A stretch of DNA of 51,359 bases, from positions 1-51,359 of the forward strand of contig CAJXZV010000003.1 in the NCBI GenBank assembly GCA_913063835.1. The letters are read 5' to 3'. Below, piece after piece: positions 34,401 through 44,985 of the stretch. Each line of letters starts with the position of its first letter. Position 1 is the first letter of the stretch. This DNA is from an uncultured Eubacteriales bacterium (lineage in GTDB: Bacteria; Bacillota; Sulfobacillia; UBA995; UBA9673). The notes beneath the pieces were generated by a model, which saw nothing but the letters and a program-made list of their open reading frames with translations, was not told the origin of the DNA and did not search any database. The translations under genes were made by a program, and so were the position numbers.

Positions 34401-35248
34401 TTCCGGACGATGATGTCCGGCGCCCCGAGGTCGAGGAGCCTCTTGAGACGGTTGTTCCGGTTGATGACCCGTCGGTAGAGGTCGTTGAGGTCGGAGGTGG
34501 CGAACCGGCCGCCGTCGAGTTGGACCATCGGTCTGAGGTCGGGCGGGATGACCGGTATGTACCTGAGGATCATCCACTCCGGGCGGTTGCCGGACTTGCG
34601 GAAGGCCTCGACGACCTCCAAGCGGCGGGTGGCCCGGGTCTTGCGCTGTCCGGAGGCCTGCCTTATCTCGGCCCGGAGCTCCCTGGCCATCTGGTCCAGG
34701 TCTATCTGCTCGAGGAGCTCGAGCACCGCCTCAGCGCCCATCCCGGCCTTGAAGGACTGGCCGAACTTCTCCCTGGCTTCGCGGTACTCCACCTCTGTCA
34801 GCACTTGCCGGGGGCTGAGAGTGGTCTCACCCGGGTCCGTGACGATGTAGGCGGCGAAGTAGAGGACCTTTTCCAGCGCCCGCGGTGAGATGTCGAGAAG
34901 GAGGCCCATCCGGCTCGGGATACCCTTGAAGTACCAGATGTGCGAGACGGGCGCGGCGAGCTTGATGTGCCCCATCCTTTCGCGGCGCACCTTGGACCGC
35001 GTCACCTCGACCCCGCAGCGGTCGCACACGATGCCCTTATAGCGGATCCTCTTGTACTTGCCGCAGTGGCACTCCCAGTCGCGCTGCGGCCCGAAGATGC
35101 GCTCGCAGAACAGGCCGTCGCGTTCAGGCTTCAGGGTTCGGTAGTTGATGGTCTCAGGCTTCTTGACCTCTCCCCGCGACCACTCGACGATCTGCTCGGG
35201 TGACGCCAGACCGATCTTCAGGGAGTCGAAGTTGTTCACGTCAAGCAC
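31412..35248 (-). CDS. rpoC: RNA polymerase beta' subunit
   Basis: [54 protein letters not shown]...[17 protein letters not shown]. Confidence 0.99.
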   Translation of the reverse strand: MLDVNNFDSLKIGLASPEQIVEWSRGEVKKPETINYRTLKPERDGLFCERIFGPQRDWECHCGKYKRIRYKGIVCDRCGVEVTRSKVRRERMGHIKLAAPVSHIWYFKGIPSRMGLLLDISPRALEKVLYFAAYIVTDPGETTLSPRQVLTEVEYREAREKFGQSFKAGMGAEAVLELLEQIDLDQMARELRAEIRQASGQRKTRATRRLEVVEAFRKSGNRPEWMILRYIPVIPPDLRPMVQLDGGRFATSDLNDLYRRVINRNNRLKRLLDLGAPDIIVRNEKRMLQEAVDALIDNGRRGRPVTGPGNRPLRSLSDMLKGKQGRFRQNLLGKRVDYSGRSVIVIGPELKLHQCGLPKEMALELFKPFVMKRLVNLGYAHNIKSAKRMVERMRPEVWDILEEVIKEHPVLLNRAPTLHRLGIQAFEPVLVEGRAIKVHPLVCTAYNADFDGDQMAVHVPLSSEAQAEARVLMLSANNLLSPKDGTPVVSPSKDMVLGIYYLTIESDERAPDGEDEGAGAGAGAGAGQAEEGAAEGGEAAPEDRRKAGLKAYSGPDEAIMAYQLGMLRLHQPILVKYDGELLRTTVGRVIFNDSLPEPLRFVNEEVDRDVLADIVAKCYRICGQATTAAMLDRIKDLGFAYATRAGTTIALSDLQVPISKEEILAEADEKVANVEQQFRRGLITNEERRRKVIEIWNQAKDTVTNNLMKSLQADKFNSVYMMAHSGARGNVSQISQLAGMRGLMADPAGQIIEHPVRANFREGLTVLEYFTSTHGTRKGLADTALRTADSGYLTRRLVDVCQDVIVREWDCGTTLGIPVAEIRDGAEVIEDFRSRIVGRVALEDIRHPETDEVLVTADEEITEELADRIIEAGIRKVEIRSVLTCRTKHGVCSLCYGRDLATGRIVNAGEAVGIIAAQSIGEPGTQLTMRTFHTGGVAGEDITHGLPRVEELFEARKPKGQAVISEISGTVQISDSRGRREIMVTAADGETATYVVPYTARLIVHDGQEVEAGDRLTEGPVNPHDILKIKGTRDVQLHLLREVQKVYRMQGVDINDKHIETVIRQMLRKVKVEDPGDTDLLPGGLVERFDFEEANEKVLAEGGKPASAKPVLMGITKAALATESFLSAASFQETTRVLTDAAIKGKRDRLLGLKENVIIGKLIPAGTGMSCYRNIRITCEELEEEEEEEAEVLLPEDVEAPGPEEAEAQPPGEGAAPGEGVVGDGPAAGEPPAEDGDVEARSEEVDVSLPGEGQVEDRSPAGPGASAAPEAERSRADD

Positions 35249-35325
35249 AGGTTATCTCCTCCGGCAGGCTTGATGGAGACACCGGTGAACACAGAGTCTG
35301 GGACACGCGGACGACCGGCGCCGCG

Positions 35326-38300
35326 TCATCCGCCCTGCTCCTCATCAGCTTCATCCTCCGCGCCTTCGGGCGGAAGGCCCGGGTCCTCCTCATCACGGGG
35401 CTCCGGGTCGGCCTCGGCTTCCTCCTCCTGCCGGTCCTCCTCCCCGCCCGTGAGGAGGGCGCGGGCCTGGCGCCGCCTGGCCTCCGCGTCCTCTTCCTCC
35501 TCGACACTGCCTTCATCCTCGGCCTCTCGTTCCGGAGCGGCCGAGGCGGCGGCACCGTCCTCGTCCGGTCTCAGCGAGAGGAAGAGCTGGTCTTCCTCGT
35601 CGGCCGCGCCGGCGAGGAAGCGCCTGGCCTCCAGGCGACGGCTGGCCGCACGGCCGAGACCGCTCGCCGCCAGCCCGCCCTCCTCATCGAGTTCCTCGCC
35701 GCCGCCGAGGTCGAGGTCCAGTTCGCGGGCCCGCTCGACGACATCGTCATCCGCCTCCCGGATCTCTATCTCACGGGAGTCCTCCGAGAGGACCTTGACA
35801 TCCAGAGCAAGGCTCTGGAGTTCCTTTATCAAGACCTTGAAGGATTCCGGCACACCGGGCTCAGGGACGTTCTCTCCCTTGACGATGGCCTCGTAGGTCT
35901 TGACCCGGCCGACGACGTCGTCCGACTTCACAGTGAGGAGCTCCTGGAGGGTATAGGCCGCACCATAGGCCTCCAAGGCCCAGACCTCCATCTCCCCGAA
36001 GCGCTGACCGCCGAACTGCGCCTTGCCTCCGAGGGGCTGCTGGGTGACAAGGGAGTAGGGACCCGTCGACCGCGCGTGGATCTTGTCGTCGACGAGGTGG
36101 GCGAGCTTCAGCATGTAGGCGTACCCGACGGTGACCCTGCTGTCGAACGGCAGCCCGGTGCGGCCGTCCCGGAGCTGGATCTTCCCGTCCCGCGGAAGGC
36201 CGGCCTTCTCCAGGTAGTCGGCGACGTCGTCCTCGGTCGCCCCGTCGAAGACCGGGCTTGAGATCCAGATACCGAGAGCCCTCGCGGCCCAACCCAGGTG
36301 GGTCTCCAGGATCTGGCCGATGTTCATCCTCGACGGGACCCCGAGGGGGTTGAGGACGATGTCCACCGGACGCCCGTCGGGAAGGAAGGGCATGTCCTCG
36401 TCGGGGAGGATCTTGGCGATGACGCCCTTGTTCCCGTGGCGGCCGGCCATCTTGTCGCCTTCCGATATCTTGCGCTTCTGGGCCACATAACAGCGCACGA
36501 GCTGGTTGACGCCGGGACCCAGCTCGTCGCCTGCCTCGCGGTAGAAGACCTTCACGTCGACGACGATGCCGCTCTCCCCGTGAGGCACCCGGAGGGAGGT
36601 GTCACGGACCTCACGGGCCTTCTCACCGAAGATGGCCCGCAGGAGCCGTTCCTCAGCCGTGAGCTCGGTCTCGCCCTTCGGGGTGACCTTCCCGACGAGG
36701 ATGTCCCCGGGCATGACCTCGGCGCCGACGCGGATGATGCCGCGTTCGTCCAGGTTCTTGAGGACGTCCTCACCGACATTCGGGATGTCCCTGGTTATCT
36801 CCTCAGGACCCAGCTTCGTGTCGCGCGCTTCACACTCGTGTTCCTCTATGTGTATGGAGGTGAACACGTCGTCACGGACGAGTCTCTCCGAGATGAGGAT
36901 GGCGTCCTCGAAGTTGTAGCCCTCCCAGGGCATGAAGGCGACGAGCACGTTCCGGCCCAGGGCCAGCTCGCCGTGGTCGGTGGAGGGGCCGTCGGCGAGC
37001 AGGTCGCCTCTTTCCACCTTCTGGCCGACCCTTACGACAGGCTTCTGGTTCATGCACGTACCCTGGTTGGAGCGGCCGAACTTCATCAGTTCATAGGTGT
37101 CCTGTCCATCCTTACCGCAGTCGACGACTATCTCGCGGGCCGTGACCCTGGTGACGGTGCCGGCGCGGTGGGCCGTGACGAGGACGCCCGAGTCGTGGGC
37201 GACCCGGGCCTCGATGCCCGTCCCGACGAGGGGCGCCTCGCTCCGGATGAGCGGGACGGCCTGGCGCTGCATGTTGGCGCCCATCAGGGCGCGCCCGGCA
37301 TCGTCGTTCTCGAGGAACGGTATCAAGGCCGAGGCGACGCTCACGACCTGCTTGGGCGAGACGTCCATGTAGTCCACCTTCTCGGCCGGGACCGTGACGA
37401 TCTCGTTGCGGTGGCGGCAGGTCACCCTCCGGTTCTTGAACCACCCGTTCTCGAGCGGCTCGTTGGCCTGAGCGATGATGTTCTCCTCTTCGTCGTCCGC
37501 CGTGAGGTACTCGATCTCGTCGGTGACGACCTTCCTTTCCTTGTCGACGCGCCGGTAAGGCGTCTCGATGAAGCCGTACTCGTTCACCCGGGCGTAGGTG
37601 CTGAGATTGCCGATGAGCCCGATGTTCGGGCCTTCCGGAGTCTCGATGGGGCACATGCGTCCGTAGTGCGAGTCATGGACGTCGCGGACCTCGAAGCCGG
37701 CCCGCTCCCTGGTCAGACCGCCCGGCCCGAGCGCGCTCAGCCGCCGCTTGTGGGTCAGCTCGGCCAGAGGGTTGGTCTGGTCCATGAACTGTGAGAGCTG
37801 ACTGGACCCGAAGAACTCCTTGACCGCGGCCACGACCGGCCGGATGTTGATAAGGGCCTGGGGGGTGATGATGTCGACGTCCTGGATGGTCATGCGCTCC
37901 TTGACCACCCGCTCCATCCGGGCCAGGCCGATGCGGAACTGGTTCTGGAGCAGCTCGCCGACACACCTCAGGCGGCGGTTGCCGAGGTGGTCGATGTCGT
38001 CGGCCCTGCCGAGGCCCTTGTACATGGTCAACATGTAGTTGATGACGGCGACGATGTCCTGACGGGTCAGGGCCCGGACGTCCGTCGGCGGGCAGCCGTT
38101 TCCGATGACCCTCACCCGGGTGTTGCCCACCTCGACCTCGACACTGGTTATGCCGGCCGCATCGATCTTCTTGGCCTCATCACGGCCGATGGTCGTCCCG
38201 GCCGGAACGATGACGTTCCCGGCCTTGTCCCTGATGTCCTCGGCGGCGACCGTGCCGCGCAGGCGCCGCTCGAAACTGAGCTTCTTGTTGAGCTTGTACC

Positions 38301-39117
38301 GGCCCACCTTGGCGAGGTCGTAGCGCCGGGTCTCGAAGAACAGCGACTCCAGAAGACCCCTGGCACTCTCCACCGTGGGCGGCTCACCGGGACGCAGGCG
38401 CTTGTAGATCTCGATGAGAGCCTCATGTTCGGACTGGGTAGGGTCCTTGTCGAGGGTGTTGAGGATGTGCGTCGACTCGCCGAGAACCCTCAGTATCTCT
38501 TCGTTCGTGTCGTACCCGAAGGCGCGGAGGAGGACGGTCACGGGTATCTTGCGGGTCCGGTCGACCCGGACGTAGATCACGTCATGACTGTCGGTCTCGA
38601 ACTCGAGCCAGGCTCCGCGGTTCGGGATGAGGGTGCAGAAGATGAGGCGCTTGCCGGTGGCGTCGACCTGCTCGGAGTAGTAGGCGCCGGGAGACCTGAC
38701 GAGCTGGCTCACGACCACCCTCTCGGCGCCGTTGATGATGAAGGTGCCCTTCTCGGTCATGAGCGGGAAGTCGCCCATGAAGACTTCCTGCTCCTTGACC
38801 TCGCCGGTCTCGCGGTTGATGAGCCTGACGTTCACCCGCAGGGGTGCGGCATAGGTCACGTCGCGTTCGCGGCACTCGGCGACGCTGTACTTGGGTTCGT
38901 CGAGGCGGTGGTCGATGAACTCCAGGACGAGGTTCCCGGTGAAGTCCTCGATGGGGGAGATGTCCTTGAACATCTCACGGAGGCCGTCTCTCAGGAACCA
39001 ATCGTAAGACTTGCGCTGGATCTCGATGAGGTCCGGCATCTCAAGGACTTCCTTGATCCGCCCGAAATGCTCCCGTTCCCTCACGCCTTTCGGCATGCCG
39101 TGGCTCTCCTCCCGCAC
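35326..39117 (-). CDS. rpoB: RNA polymerase beta subunit
   Basis: [33 protein letters not shown]...[65 protein letters not shown]. Confidence 0.99.
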   Translation of the reverse strand: MREESHGMPKGVREREHFGRIKEVLEMPDLIEIQRKSYDWFLRDGLREMFKDISPIEDFTGNLVLEFIDHRLDEPKYSVAECRERDVTYAAPLRVNVRLINRETGEVKEQEVFMGDFPLMTEKGTFIINGAERVVVSQLVRSPGAYYSEQVDATGKRLIFCTLIPNRGAWLEFETDSHDVIYVRVDRTRKIPVTVLLRAFGYDTNEEILRVLGESTHILNTLDKDPTQSEHEALIEIYKRLRPGEPPTVESARGLLESLFFETRRYDLAKVGRYKLNKKLSFERRLRGTVAAEDIRDKAGNVIVPAGTTIGRDEAKKIDAAGITSVEVEVGNTRVRVIGNGCPPTDVRALTRQDIVAVINYMLTMYKGLGRADDIDHLGNRRLRCVGELLQNQFRIGLARMERVVKERMTIQDVDIITPQALINIRPVVAAVKEFFGSSQLSQFMDQTNPLAELTHKRRLSALGPGGLTRERAGFEVRDVHDSHYGRMCPIETPEGPNIGLIGNLSTYARVNEYGFIETPYRRVDKERKVVTDEIEYLTADDEEENIIAQANEPLENGWFKNRRVTCRHRNEIVTVPAEKVDYMDVSPKQVVSVASALIPFLENDDAGRALMGANMQRQAVPLIRSEAPLVGTGIEARVAHDSGVLVTAHRAGTVTRVTAREIVVDCGKDGQDTYELMKFGRSNQGTCMNQKPVVRVGQKVERGDLLADGPSTDHGELALGRNVLVAFMPWEGYNFEDAILISERLVRDDVFTSIHIEEHECEARDTKLGPEEITRDIPNVGEDVLKNLDERGIIRVGAEVMPGDILVGKVTPKGETELTAEERLLRAIFGEKAREVRDTSLRVPHGESGIVVDVKVFYREAGDELGPGVNQLVRCYVAQKRKISEGDKMAGRHGNKGVIAKILPDEDMPFLPDGRPVDIVLNPLGVPSRMNIGQILETHLGWAARALGIWISSPVFDGATEDDVADYLEKAGLPRDGKIQLRDGRTGLPFDSRVTVGYAYMLKLAHLVDDKIHARSTGPYSLVTQQPLGGKAQFGGQRFGEMEVWALEAYGAAYTLQELLTVKSDDVVGRVKTYEAIVKGENVPEPGVPESFKVLIKELQSLALDVKVLSEDSREIEIREADDDVVERARELDLDLGGGEELDEEGGLAASGLGRAASRRLEARRFLAGAADEEDQLFLSLRPDEDGAAASAAPEREAEDEGSVEEEEDAEARRRQARALLTGGEEDRQEEEAEADPEPRDEEDPGLPPEGAEDEADEEQGG

Positions 39118-39210
39118 GGAAAGACTCGGGACCCCCGGAACTCGGGTCAGGGGTATCCCTGGGCCATGGGTGACATGCAGGGACCTCTGTTGTAAGGAAT
39201 AAGCTTAGTG

Positions 39211-39237
39211 TTACCCTCCGGAGGGAGTACGATACAT
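39211..39237 (-). CDS. Candidate 8-codon leader ORF in rpoB 5' UTR (MYRTPSGG)
   Basis: ATG TAT CGT ACT CCC TCC GGA GGG TAA preceded by GGAGAAGGAATTCT (SD-like), ~40 nt downstream of a strong predicted promoter; no proof of translation. Confidence 0.3.
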   Translation of the reverse strand: MYRTPSGG

Positions 39238-39276
39238 AGAATTCCTTCTCCTGCCCGCTGCAATAAGCAAGTTACT

Positions 39277-39305
39277 AGTGTAACACGACCCCCTTTGTTT
39301 GTCAA
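39277..39305 (-). promoter_or_regulatory. Sigma-A-like promoter upstream of rpoBC
   Basis: TTGACA - 17 nt - TACACT on the minus strand. Confidence 0.7.
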
Positions 39306-39341
39306 AAGCAAATCCCGAAAATCCGTTGCCCGCAACAAGGC

Positions 39342-39375
39342 GGCGAAGGGGGGCTTCGGAGGGCCCCCCTTCGCC
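39342..39375 (-). terminator. Hairpin terminator/attenuator between rplL and rpoB
   Basis: Perfect 13-bp inverted repeat GGCGAAGGGGGGC / GCCCCCCTTCGCC with 8-nt loop; no immediate poly-U run, so may be partial attenuator. Confidence 0.6.
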
Positions 39376-39401
39376 CGCTGTGGGTCCGGTCGGCCTGAGT
39401 T

Positions 39402-39785
39402 CTACTTTATCTCGACGCTGGCACCCTGCTCTTCCAGCTTGGCCTTTATGGACTCGGCCTCTTCCTTGGAGACCTTTTCCTTCACCGGCTTCGGCGCCCC
39501 GTCGACCAGGTCCTTGGCCTCCTTGAGGCCGAGGCCGGTGATCTCCCGGACGGCCTTGATGACCTGGATCTTCTTGTCCCCGGCGGACTTGAGAATGACG
39601 TCGAACTCGCTCTTCTCCTCCTCGGCCGCCGCGGCGCCGGCCGCCGGAGCGGCGGCCGCGGGTGCGACGGCAACCGGAGCCGCCGCCGAGACCCCGAACT
39701 CCTCCTCGAGGGCCTTGACGAGCTGGGAGAGTTCAAGGACGGTCAGGCCCTTCACGGCCTCGATAATCTCATCGACTTTCGACAC
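39402..39785 (-). CDS. rplL: 50S ribosomal protein L7/L12
   Basis: [44 protein letters not shown]...[44 protein letters not shown]. Confidence 0.98.
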   Translation of the reverse strand: MSKVDEIIEAVKGLTVLELSQLVKALEEEFGVSAAAPVAVAPAAAAPAAGAAAAEEEKSEFDVILKSAGDKKIQVIKAVREITGLGLKEAKDLVDGAPKPVKEKVSKEEAESIKAKLEEQGASVEIK

Positions 39786-39862
39786 CAGCTACACCTCCTG
39801 AAAGCTTAGGCGCCCGAAGGCACCTTCAGGCCGGGCTCCAGGGCCGGGTGGCCGGGCCCGGG

Positions 39863-40393
39863 CTACGCGGCTTGGGTCTTCTGCTCAGCGATACGGTTGA
39901 GGGCGATGACGAGCCCTCTCAGGTTGCCGGCCAGGACCCGGTGGAACGCAGCGACGGGCCCCTGTACGGTCCCTGCGAGTTGCCCGAGCAGCTCGGTCCG
40001 GGTGGGCAGGGCCGCGAGGGACTTCACCTCTTCGGCCCCCAGGACGCGCCCTTCGAGGTATCCGCCCTTGAAGGAGAGTTCCTTCTTGGTCTTTGCTCCG
40101 AACCGGCTGATCACCTTGGCCGGCGTCACCGGGTCTTCGTAGCCGAAGGCGACCCCTGTCGGACCGACGAGGAAGGGCTCGAGGCCCTCGATGCCCGCCC
40201 TCTGGGTCGCCAGCAGCACGAGGGAGTTCTTGACCACCCGAAACTCCACACCGGCCTCACGAGCCATGCTCCTGAGGAGGTTCATGTCAGCCACGGAAAG
40301 ACCCTGGAAGTCCGCAAGGACGACCGATTGCGCTCTCTTGAACTTCTCCTCGAGGACCTCCACCGTCTCTTCCTTCTGCCGGCGTGTCACCAA
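39863..40393 (-). CDS. rplJ: 50S ribosomal protein L10
   Basis: EVLEEKFKRAQSVVLADFQGLSVADMNLLRSMAREAGVEFRVVKNSL. Confidence 0.97.
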   Translation of the reverse strand: MVTRRQKEETVEVLEEKFKRAQSVVLADFQGLSVADMNLLRSMAREAGVEFRVVKNSLVLLATQRAGIEGLEPFLVGPTGVAFGYEDPVTPAKVISRFGAKTKKELSFKGGYLEGRVLGAEEVKSLAALPTRTELLGQLAGTVQGPVAAFHRVLAGNLRGLVIALNRIAEQKTQAA

Positions 40394-40439
40394 CCCGACT
40401 CACCTCCCGGTCACCTGAACCGGTCCGCCCCGAAACGTC

Positions 40440-40580
40440 GAAACCCTGCGCCGCAGACGGGCGCAGGGCACCGCACGGCGGGAAGACCGCCGCCCTGATC
40501 GCCTCGGCAGGCCGGCCACACGGGGCCGCTTAGGTCTCCCGGGCTCCTCCCGGAGACACCTGCTGTCTACGGCCGGTTCA
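40440..40580 (-). ncRNA. Ribosomal L10 leader (autoregulatory 5' UTR of rplJL)
   Basis: Minus strand contains GGCCGTAGACAGCAGGTGTC...CCTGCCGAGGC, resembling the L10-leader core, followed by a CCCTGCGCC/GGCGCAGGG hairpin before rplJ; boundaries approximate. Confidence 0.7.
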
Positions 40581-40652
40581 CGCGTCTTGGATTTCATCCT
40601 TCGGCCCGGCCGCATCCTGCTCGGAGACGGCCCGGGCCGAAAGGTCGATGTT

Positions 40653-41345
40653 CTATTGAACGAGCTTCTGGGTGTTCACCCGAACGCCGGGCCCCATGGT
40701 CAGGGAGAGGACGACGCTCCGGAAGTACTGGCCCTTGGCCGCCGCCGGCCTGGCCTTGCTCAAGGCCTCCATCAGGGTCCTGAAGTTGTCGAGGAGCTTC
40801 TCGTCCTCGAAGGAGGCCTTCCCGATGGGAGCGTGAACGATACCGGTCTTGTCGGCCCTGAACTCGATCTTGCCCGCCTTTATCTGCCGGACCGCCTGGG
40901 CGATGTCGAAGGTGACCGTCCCCGACTTGGGGTTGGGCATGAGCCCGCGAGGGCCCAGGATACGGCCGAGCTTCCCCACCACGCTCATCATGTCCGGCGT
41001 GGCGACGGCGACGTCGAAGTCGAGCCAGCCCTCCTGGATCTTCGCGGCAAGGTCCTCGGCCCCGACATAATCGGCACCGGCCTCTTCGGCCTCCCGCGCC
41101 TTCTCCCCCTTCGCGAAGACGAGGACCTTCCTCTGCTTGCCCGTCCCCGCCGGAAGGACGACGGTCCCGCGGACCATCTGGTCGGCGTGCTTGACATCGA
41201 TGCCCAACCTCACCGCGACCTCGACCGTCTCGTCGAACTTGGCCCGCTTCGTCTCCTTCACGAGGCGGATGGCTTCCTCGGGGTCGTAGAGGCGCTCCGG
41301 GTCCACCTTCGCCGCCACTTCCCTGTAGCTTCTGGCCTGCTTCAT
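40653..41345 (-). CDS. rplA: 50S ribosomal protein L1
   Basis: [51 protein letters not shown]...[16 protein letters not shown]. Confidence 0.98.
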   Translation of the reverse strand: MKQARSYREVAAKVDPERLYDPEEAIRLVKETKRAKFDETVEVAVRLGIDVKHADQMVRGTVVLPAGTGKQRKVLVFAKGEKAREAEEAGADYVGAEDLAAKIQEGWLDFDVAVATPDMMSVVGKLGRILGPRGLMPNPKSGTVTFDIAQAVRQIKAGKIEFRADKTGIVHAPIGKASFEDEKLLDNFRTLMEALSKARPAAAKGQYFRSVVLSLTMGPGVRVNTQKLVQ

Positions 41346-41349
41346 CGTC

Positions 41350-41775
41350 TTACTCCTCCACCGTTATACCCATACTGCGGGCCGTACCCTCGATCATCCG
41401 CATGGCCGCCTCGAGGCTTGCGGCGTTCAGGTCGGCCATCTTCGTCTGGGCTATCTCCCGGACCTGCTCCCGCGTCACCCGGCCGACCTTCTCCCGGTTG
41501 GGCACACCCGATCCCTTCTCAAGACCCGCGGCCCTCTTGAGCAGGACGGAAGCCGGGGGGGTCTTGCAGACGAAGGTGAAGGAGCGGTCTTCGAACACCG
41601 TTATCTCAACGGGAACGACCAGGCCGGCCTGCTTGGCCGTCCTTTCGTTGTACTCCTTGCAGAAGGCCATGATGTTCACGCCGTGCTGGCCCAAAGCCGG
41701 GCCCACCGGCGGGGCCGGCGTAGCCTTGCCGGCCGGTATCTGGAGCTTGATAATCGCGAGAACCTTCTTGGCCAC
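41350..41775 (-). CDS. rplK: 50S ribosomal protein L11
   Basis: [73 protein letters not shown]. Confidence 0.98.
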   Translation of the reverse strand: MAKKVLAIIKLQIPAGKATPAPPVGPALGQHGVNIMAFCKEYNERTAKQAGLVVPVEITVFEDRSFTFVCKTPPASVLLKRAAGLEKGSGVPNREKVGRVTREQVREIAQTKMADLNAASLEAAMRMIEGTARSMGITVEE

Positions 41776-41843
41776 TGGAACGAACCTCTTCTCCTGTCTG
41801 TGATGGCGCCGCCCGGACGGAGAGCCGCAACCCTGCCGACCCT

Positions 41844-42605
41844 TTAGAGCTTCTCTACCTGGCTGAAGTCGAGTTCCACAGGGGTCTCCCGGCCGAACAT
41901 CGACACGGACACCCTGAGCTTACCCTTGTCGAGGTTGATCTCCTTGACCTTTCCGATGAACCCCATGAACGGTCCGCTGATGACCTTGACGCTCTCCCCG
42001 CGTTCATAGATGACCTTCGGTCTGGGCTCGTCAACCCCCATGTGCCGCAGGATGCTCCGGACCTCGCTCGGCTCGAGCGGCACGGGCCTCGTGCCGGAGC
42101 CGACGAACCCGGTGACGCCTGGGGTGTTGCGGACCACGTACCACGAGTCGTCGTTCATGACCATTTCCACGAGAACGTATCCCGGGAAGATCTTCTTCTT
42201 GCTGATGAGCTTCCGGCCGTCCTTGTACTCGATCTGGTCCTCGGTGGGGACGATGATGCGGAAGATCTTGTCCTGCATCAGCATGGACTCGATCCGCTTC
42301 TCGAGGTTCTTCTTGACCTTGCCCTCATAGCCCGAGTAGGTGTGGACCACGTACCACTTCTTCTCGGGATGGTCGGGGTGAGCCTCGCCGCCGCCTTCCT
42401 CTTCTTCCTGTTCTTCCTGGGCCTCGGCGGCGGTCTCGGCGGCACGGTCATCCTCGTTGTCTCCGCCGTCCTGCCCGGGCCGGTCCGCCTCCGTCGGGTC
42501 TGCAGGTTCGTCCTCCACCACGGACGGAGTGTCGCCGGTCGCCGCGGCGGTGCCGGTGGACCTCAAGACGGTGTCCTCTTCGCTACCGTTTCTTTCCGTA
42601 GGCAT
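41844..42605 (-). CDS. nusG: Transcription termination/antitermination protein NusG with acidic N-terminal extension
   Basis: [27 protein letters not shown]...[30 protein letters not shown]...[33 protein letters not shown] start at 42605 chosen. Confidence 0.95.
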   Translation of the reverse strand: MPTERNGSEEDTVLRSTGTAAATGDTPSVVEDEPADPTEADRPGQDGGDNEDDRAAETAAEAQEEQEEEEGGGEAHPDHPEKKWYVVHTYSGYEGKVKKNLEKRIESMLMQDKIFRIIVPTEDQIEYKDGRKLISKKKIFPGYVLVEMVMNDDSWYVVRNTPGVTGFVGSGTRPVPLEPSEVRSILRHMGVDEPRPKVIYERGESVKVISGPFMGFIGKVKEINLDKGKLRVSVSMFGRETPVELDFSQVEKL

Positions 42606-42664
42606 TCTCAAGGGGCCCGAAGGCCCCTCACCTCCAGCACGGCCCCGCCCGGCTCCCGGACCGC

Positions 42665-42874
42665 TCAGGCCCCGAAGAGAAGCAGGGAGAGCCCGGTGCT
42701 CAGAATCGTATCCACGACCCAGATCATGGCCGCGACGATGGTCACCGAGATGACGACCACCCCGGTGTAGACGACGGTCTGTCTCCGGTCGGGCCAGACC
42801 ACCTTCCGCAGTTCCGTCCTCACTTCGCGCAGGTATCGCCCCACCCGCGCCGGCAGAGACCTGAGCCAGTGCAT
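42665..42874 (-). CDS. secE: Preprotein translocase subunit SecE
   Basis: VGRYLREVRTELRKVVWPDRRQTVVYTGVVVISVTIVAAMIWVVDTIL. Confidence 0.95.
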   Translation of the reverse strand: MHWLRSLPARVGRYLREVRTELRKVVWPDRRQTVVYTGVVVISVTIVAAMIWVVDTILSTGLSLLLFGA

Positions 42875-42899
42875 ACGCCAACCACGCCCCGAATTTTAA

Positions 42900-42976
42900 T
42901 GGCAGGCCCGGAGGGACTCGAACCCCCAACATGCGGTTTTGGAGACCGCCGCTCTACCCATTAGAGCTACGGGCCT
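42900..42976 (-). tRNA. tRNA-Trp(CCA)
   Basis: AGGCCCGTAGCTCTAATGGGTAGAGCGGCGGTCTCCAAAACCGC...GGGTTCGAGTCCCTCCGGGCCTGCCA; cloverleaf by eye, CCA encoded. Confidence 0.95.
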
Positions 42977-43055
42977 ACCTCAAAACTTTACCTTGATTTG
43001 GTCTTGCTCCCCGGGGCCGGGCCTTCGTTCGTTTATCCGGCCCGCCCCTGCGTGT

Positions 43056-43205
43056 TCATCGGGTCTCCTTGTGGACGGTGTGCCGGCCGCACCACCGGCA
43101 GTACTTCTTGAGCTCGATCCGCTCAGGGTCGTTACGCTTGTTCTTCGTGGTGGTGTAGTTCCGCCTCTTGCACTCGGTGCAGGCAAGGGTGATGATCTCC
43201 CGCAC
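43056..43205 (-). CDS. rpmG: 50S ribosomal protein L33 (Cys-containing type)
   Basis: Hand translation, GTG start: [49 protein letters not shown]; below ORF track cutoff. Confidence 0.96.
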   Translation of the reverse strand: MREIITLACTECKRRNYTTTKNKRNDPERIELKKYCRWCGRHTVHKETR

Positions 43206-43265
43206 ACCCGCCACTCCCGTCCTCTGAAGCCCCGCCTGGCCCCGACAGGGCCGGTAGCGGTATCA

Positions 43266-43295
43266 AATCTACCACAGCGAGGCAAACGGTGTCAA
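43266..43295 (-). promoter_or_regulatory. Sigma-A-like promoter upstream of rpmG-tRNA-Trp-secE-nusG
   Basis: TTGACA - 18 nt - TAGATT on the minus strand. Confidence 0.55.
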
Positions 43296-43338
43296 CAAAA
43301 CCGCGAGGGCGGGGAGCCCGCTCCGCGGCGGGCTCCCC
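43296..43338 (-). terminator. Rho-independent-type terminator after tuf2
   Basis: GGGGAGCCCG-CCGCGGAG-CGGGCTCCCC stem-loop then GCCCTCGCGGTTTTGTT on the minus strand. Confidence 0.7.
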
Positions 43339-43394
43339 GGCCGTCCGAAACCACCTGAATCGGTGCCGCCCTGTCGGCTTCGCCTGCCGTCCGC

Positions 43395-44597
43395 CTACTC
43401 GATGATGGACGTGACGACACCGGCGCCGACGGTCCGTCCGCCCTCACGGATGGCGAACCTGAGGCCTTCCTCGATGGCGATGGGGGTGATGAGCTCGACC
43501 TCCATGTTCACGTTGTCGCCCGGCATCACCATCTCCACGTCCTCCGGCAGCTTGATGGTCCCCGTCACGTCCGTCGTCCGGAAGTAGAACTGCGGGCGAT
43601 ACCCGTTGAAGAACGGCGAGTGACGCCCACCCTCTTCCTTGGTCAGAACGTAGACCTGCGCCTTGTACTTCGTGTGCGGCTTGATCGAGCCGGGCTTCGC
43701 CAGGACCTGCCCCCGCTCGACCTCGTCCTTGTCGATGCCGCGCAAAAGCACCCCGATGTTGTCCCCGGCTATCCCCTCGTCGAGGATCTTCCGGAACATC
43801 TCCACCCCGGTCGCCACCGTCTTGCGCGGCTTGTCCATCAGCCCGACGATCTCGACCTCGTCCCCGACCTTCACCCGGCCGCGCTCGACCCGGCCCGTCG
43901 CCACCGTCCCGCGACCCGTGATGCTGAACACGTCCTCCACAGGCATCAGGAACGGCTTCTCCGTGTCACGCTCCGGCGTCGGGATATACTCGTCGACCGC
44001 GTCCATGAGCTCGAGGACCGACTTGCACCACTCGCACTCCGGACGGCCGCACCCGCACTCCAGAGCCTTCAAGGCCGACCCCTTCACCACCGGGATCTCG
44101 TCGCCCGGGAACTCATACTTGCTCAGTAGCTCCCGTACCTCGAGCTCCACCAGCTCCAAAAGCTCCGGGTCGTCCACCATGTCCGTCTTGTTCATGTAGA
44201 CCACCATCGCCGGCACCCCGACCTGCCGCGCCAGGAGAATGTGCTCCCGCGTCTGCGGCATGGGCCCGTCCGCCGCCGACACCACCAGGATCGACCCGTC
44301 CATCTGCGCCGCCCCGGTGATCATGTTCTTCACGTAGTCCGCATGACCGGGACAGTCGACATGCGCGTAGTGCCGCTTCTCCGTCTCATACTCCACGTGC
44401 GCCGTGTTGATCGTGATACCCCGCTCACGCTCCTCAGGCGCCTTGTCGATCTCGTCGAACGGCACATACTCCGCCTGGTCCCTCTTCGACAAGACAAGCG
44501 TGATCGCCGACGTGAGCGTCGACTTCCCGTGGTCCACATGACCGATCGTCCCGATGTTCACGTGCGGCTTCGTGCGCTCGAACTTCTTCTTGGCCAT
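43395..44597 (-). CDS. tuf: Elongation factor Tu (copy 2)
   Basis: Protein identical to copy 1 in the ORF track; DNA near-identical. Confidence 0.99.
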   Translation of the reverse strand: MAKKKFERTKPHVNIGTIGHVDHGKSTLTSAITLVLSKRDQAEYVPFDEIDKAPEERERGITINTAHVEYETEKRHYAHVDCPGHADYVKNMITGAAQMDGSILVVSAADGPMPQTREHILLARQVGVPAMVVYMNKTDMVDDPELLELVELEVRELLSKYEFPGDEIPVVKGSALKALECGCGRPECEWCKSVLELMDAVDEYIPTPERDTEKPFLMPVEDVFSITGRGTVATGRVERGRVKVGDEVEIVGLMDKPRKTVATGVEMFRKILDEGIAGDNIGVLLRGIDKDEVERGQVLAKPGSIKPHTKYKAQVYVLTKEEGGRHSPFFNGYRPQFYFRTTDVTGTIKLPEDVEMVMPGDNVNMEVELITPIAIEEGLRFAIREGGRTVGAGVVTSIIE

Positions 44598-44774
44598 ACC
44601 GAGGGATGCCTCCTTTTGCTACCCTGTCCTAATTATGTCAGGGCTGCAGGGCCTCTATGCTTTTCGCGCCCCCCCGGAGTAATCCTTCCTCCCTGCCGGG
44701 TGCGGGCGCAGGCCCACGCCGCTGACGGACCTCCGGCCGGCGGGCCGGCCGTGCGGAGTCGCCGATAAAGAAGT

Positions 44775-44850
44775 GGAGCCACCGATGGGAATCGAACCCA
44801 TGACCACCCGCTTACCATGCGGGGGCTCTACCTCTGAGCTACGGTGGCTC
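44775..44850 (-). tRNA. tRNA-Thr(GGT)
   Basis: GAGCCACCGTAGCTCAGAGGTAGAGCCCCCGCATGGTAAGCGGGTGGTCATGGGTTCGATTCCCATCGGTGGCTCCA; loop ATGGTAA. Confidence 0.95.
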
Positions 44851-44900
44851 TGAATGCATTAAGACGGCACGGCCGTGATGGACGTGCCGTCCGCTTGTCT

Positions 44901-44977
44901 TGGTTGCGGGGGTGGGATTTGAACCCACGGCCTCCGGGTTATGAGCCCGACGAGCTACCTGACTGCTCCACCCCGCG
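44901..44977 (-). tRNA. Initiator tRNA-fMet(CAT)
   Basis: CGCGGGGTGGAGCAGTCAGGTAGCTCGTCGGGCTCATAACCCGG...CCCCCGCAACCA; C1:A72 mismatch and GGG/CCC anticodon-stem pairs. Confidence 0.95.
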
Positions 44978-44985
44978 GTATGAGG

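Noticed and set aside
39147-39338. 63-aa minus-strand ORF between rplL and rpoB
   Set aside because: Spans the predicted promoter and has no SD or homology signal; unlikely to be expressed.
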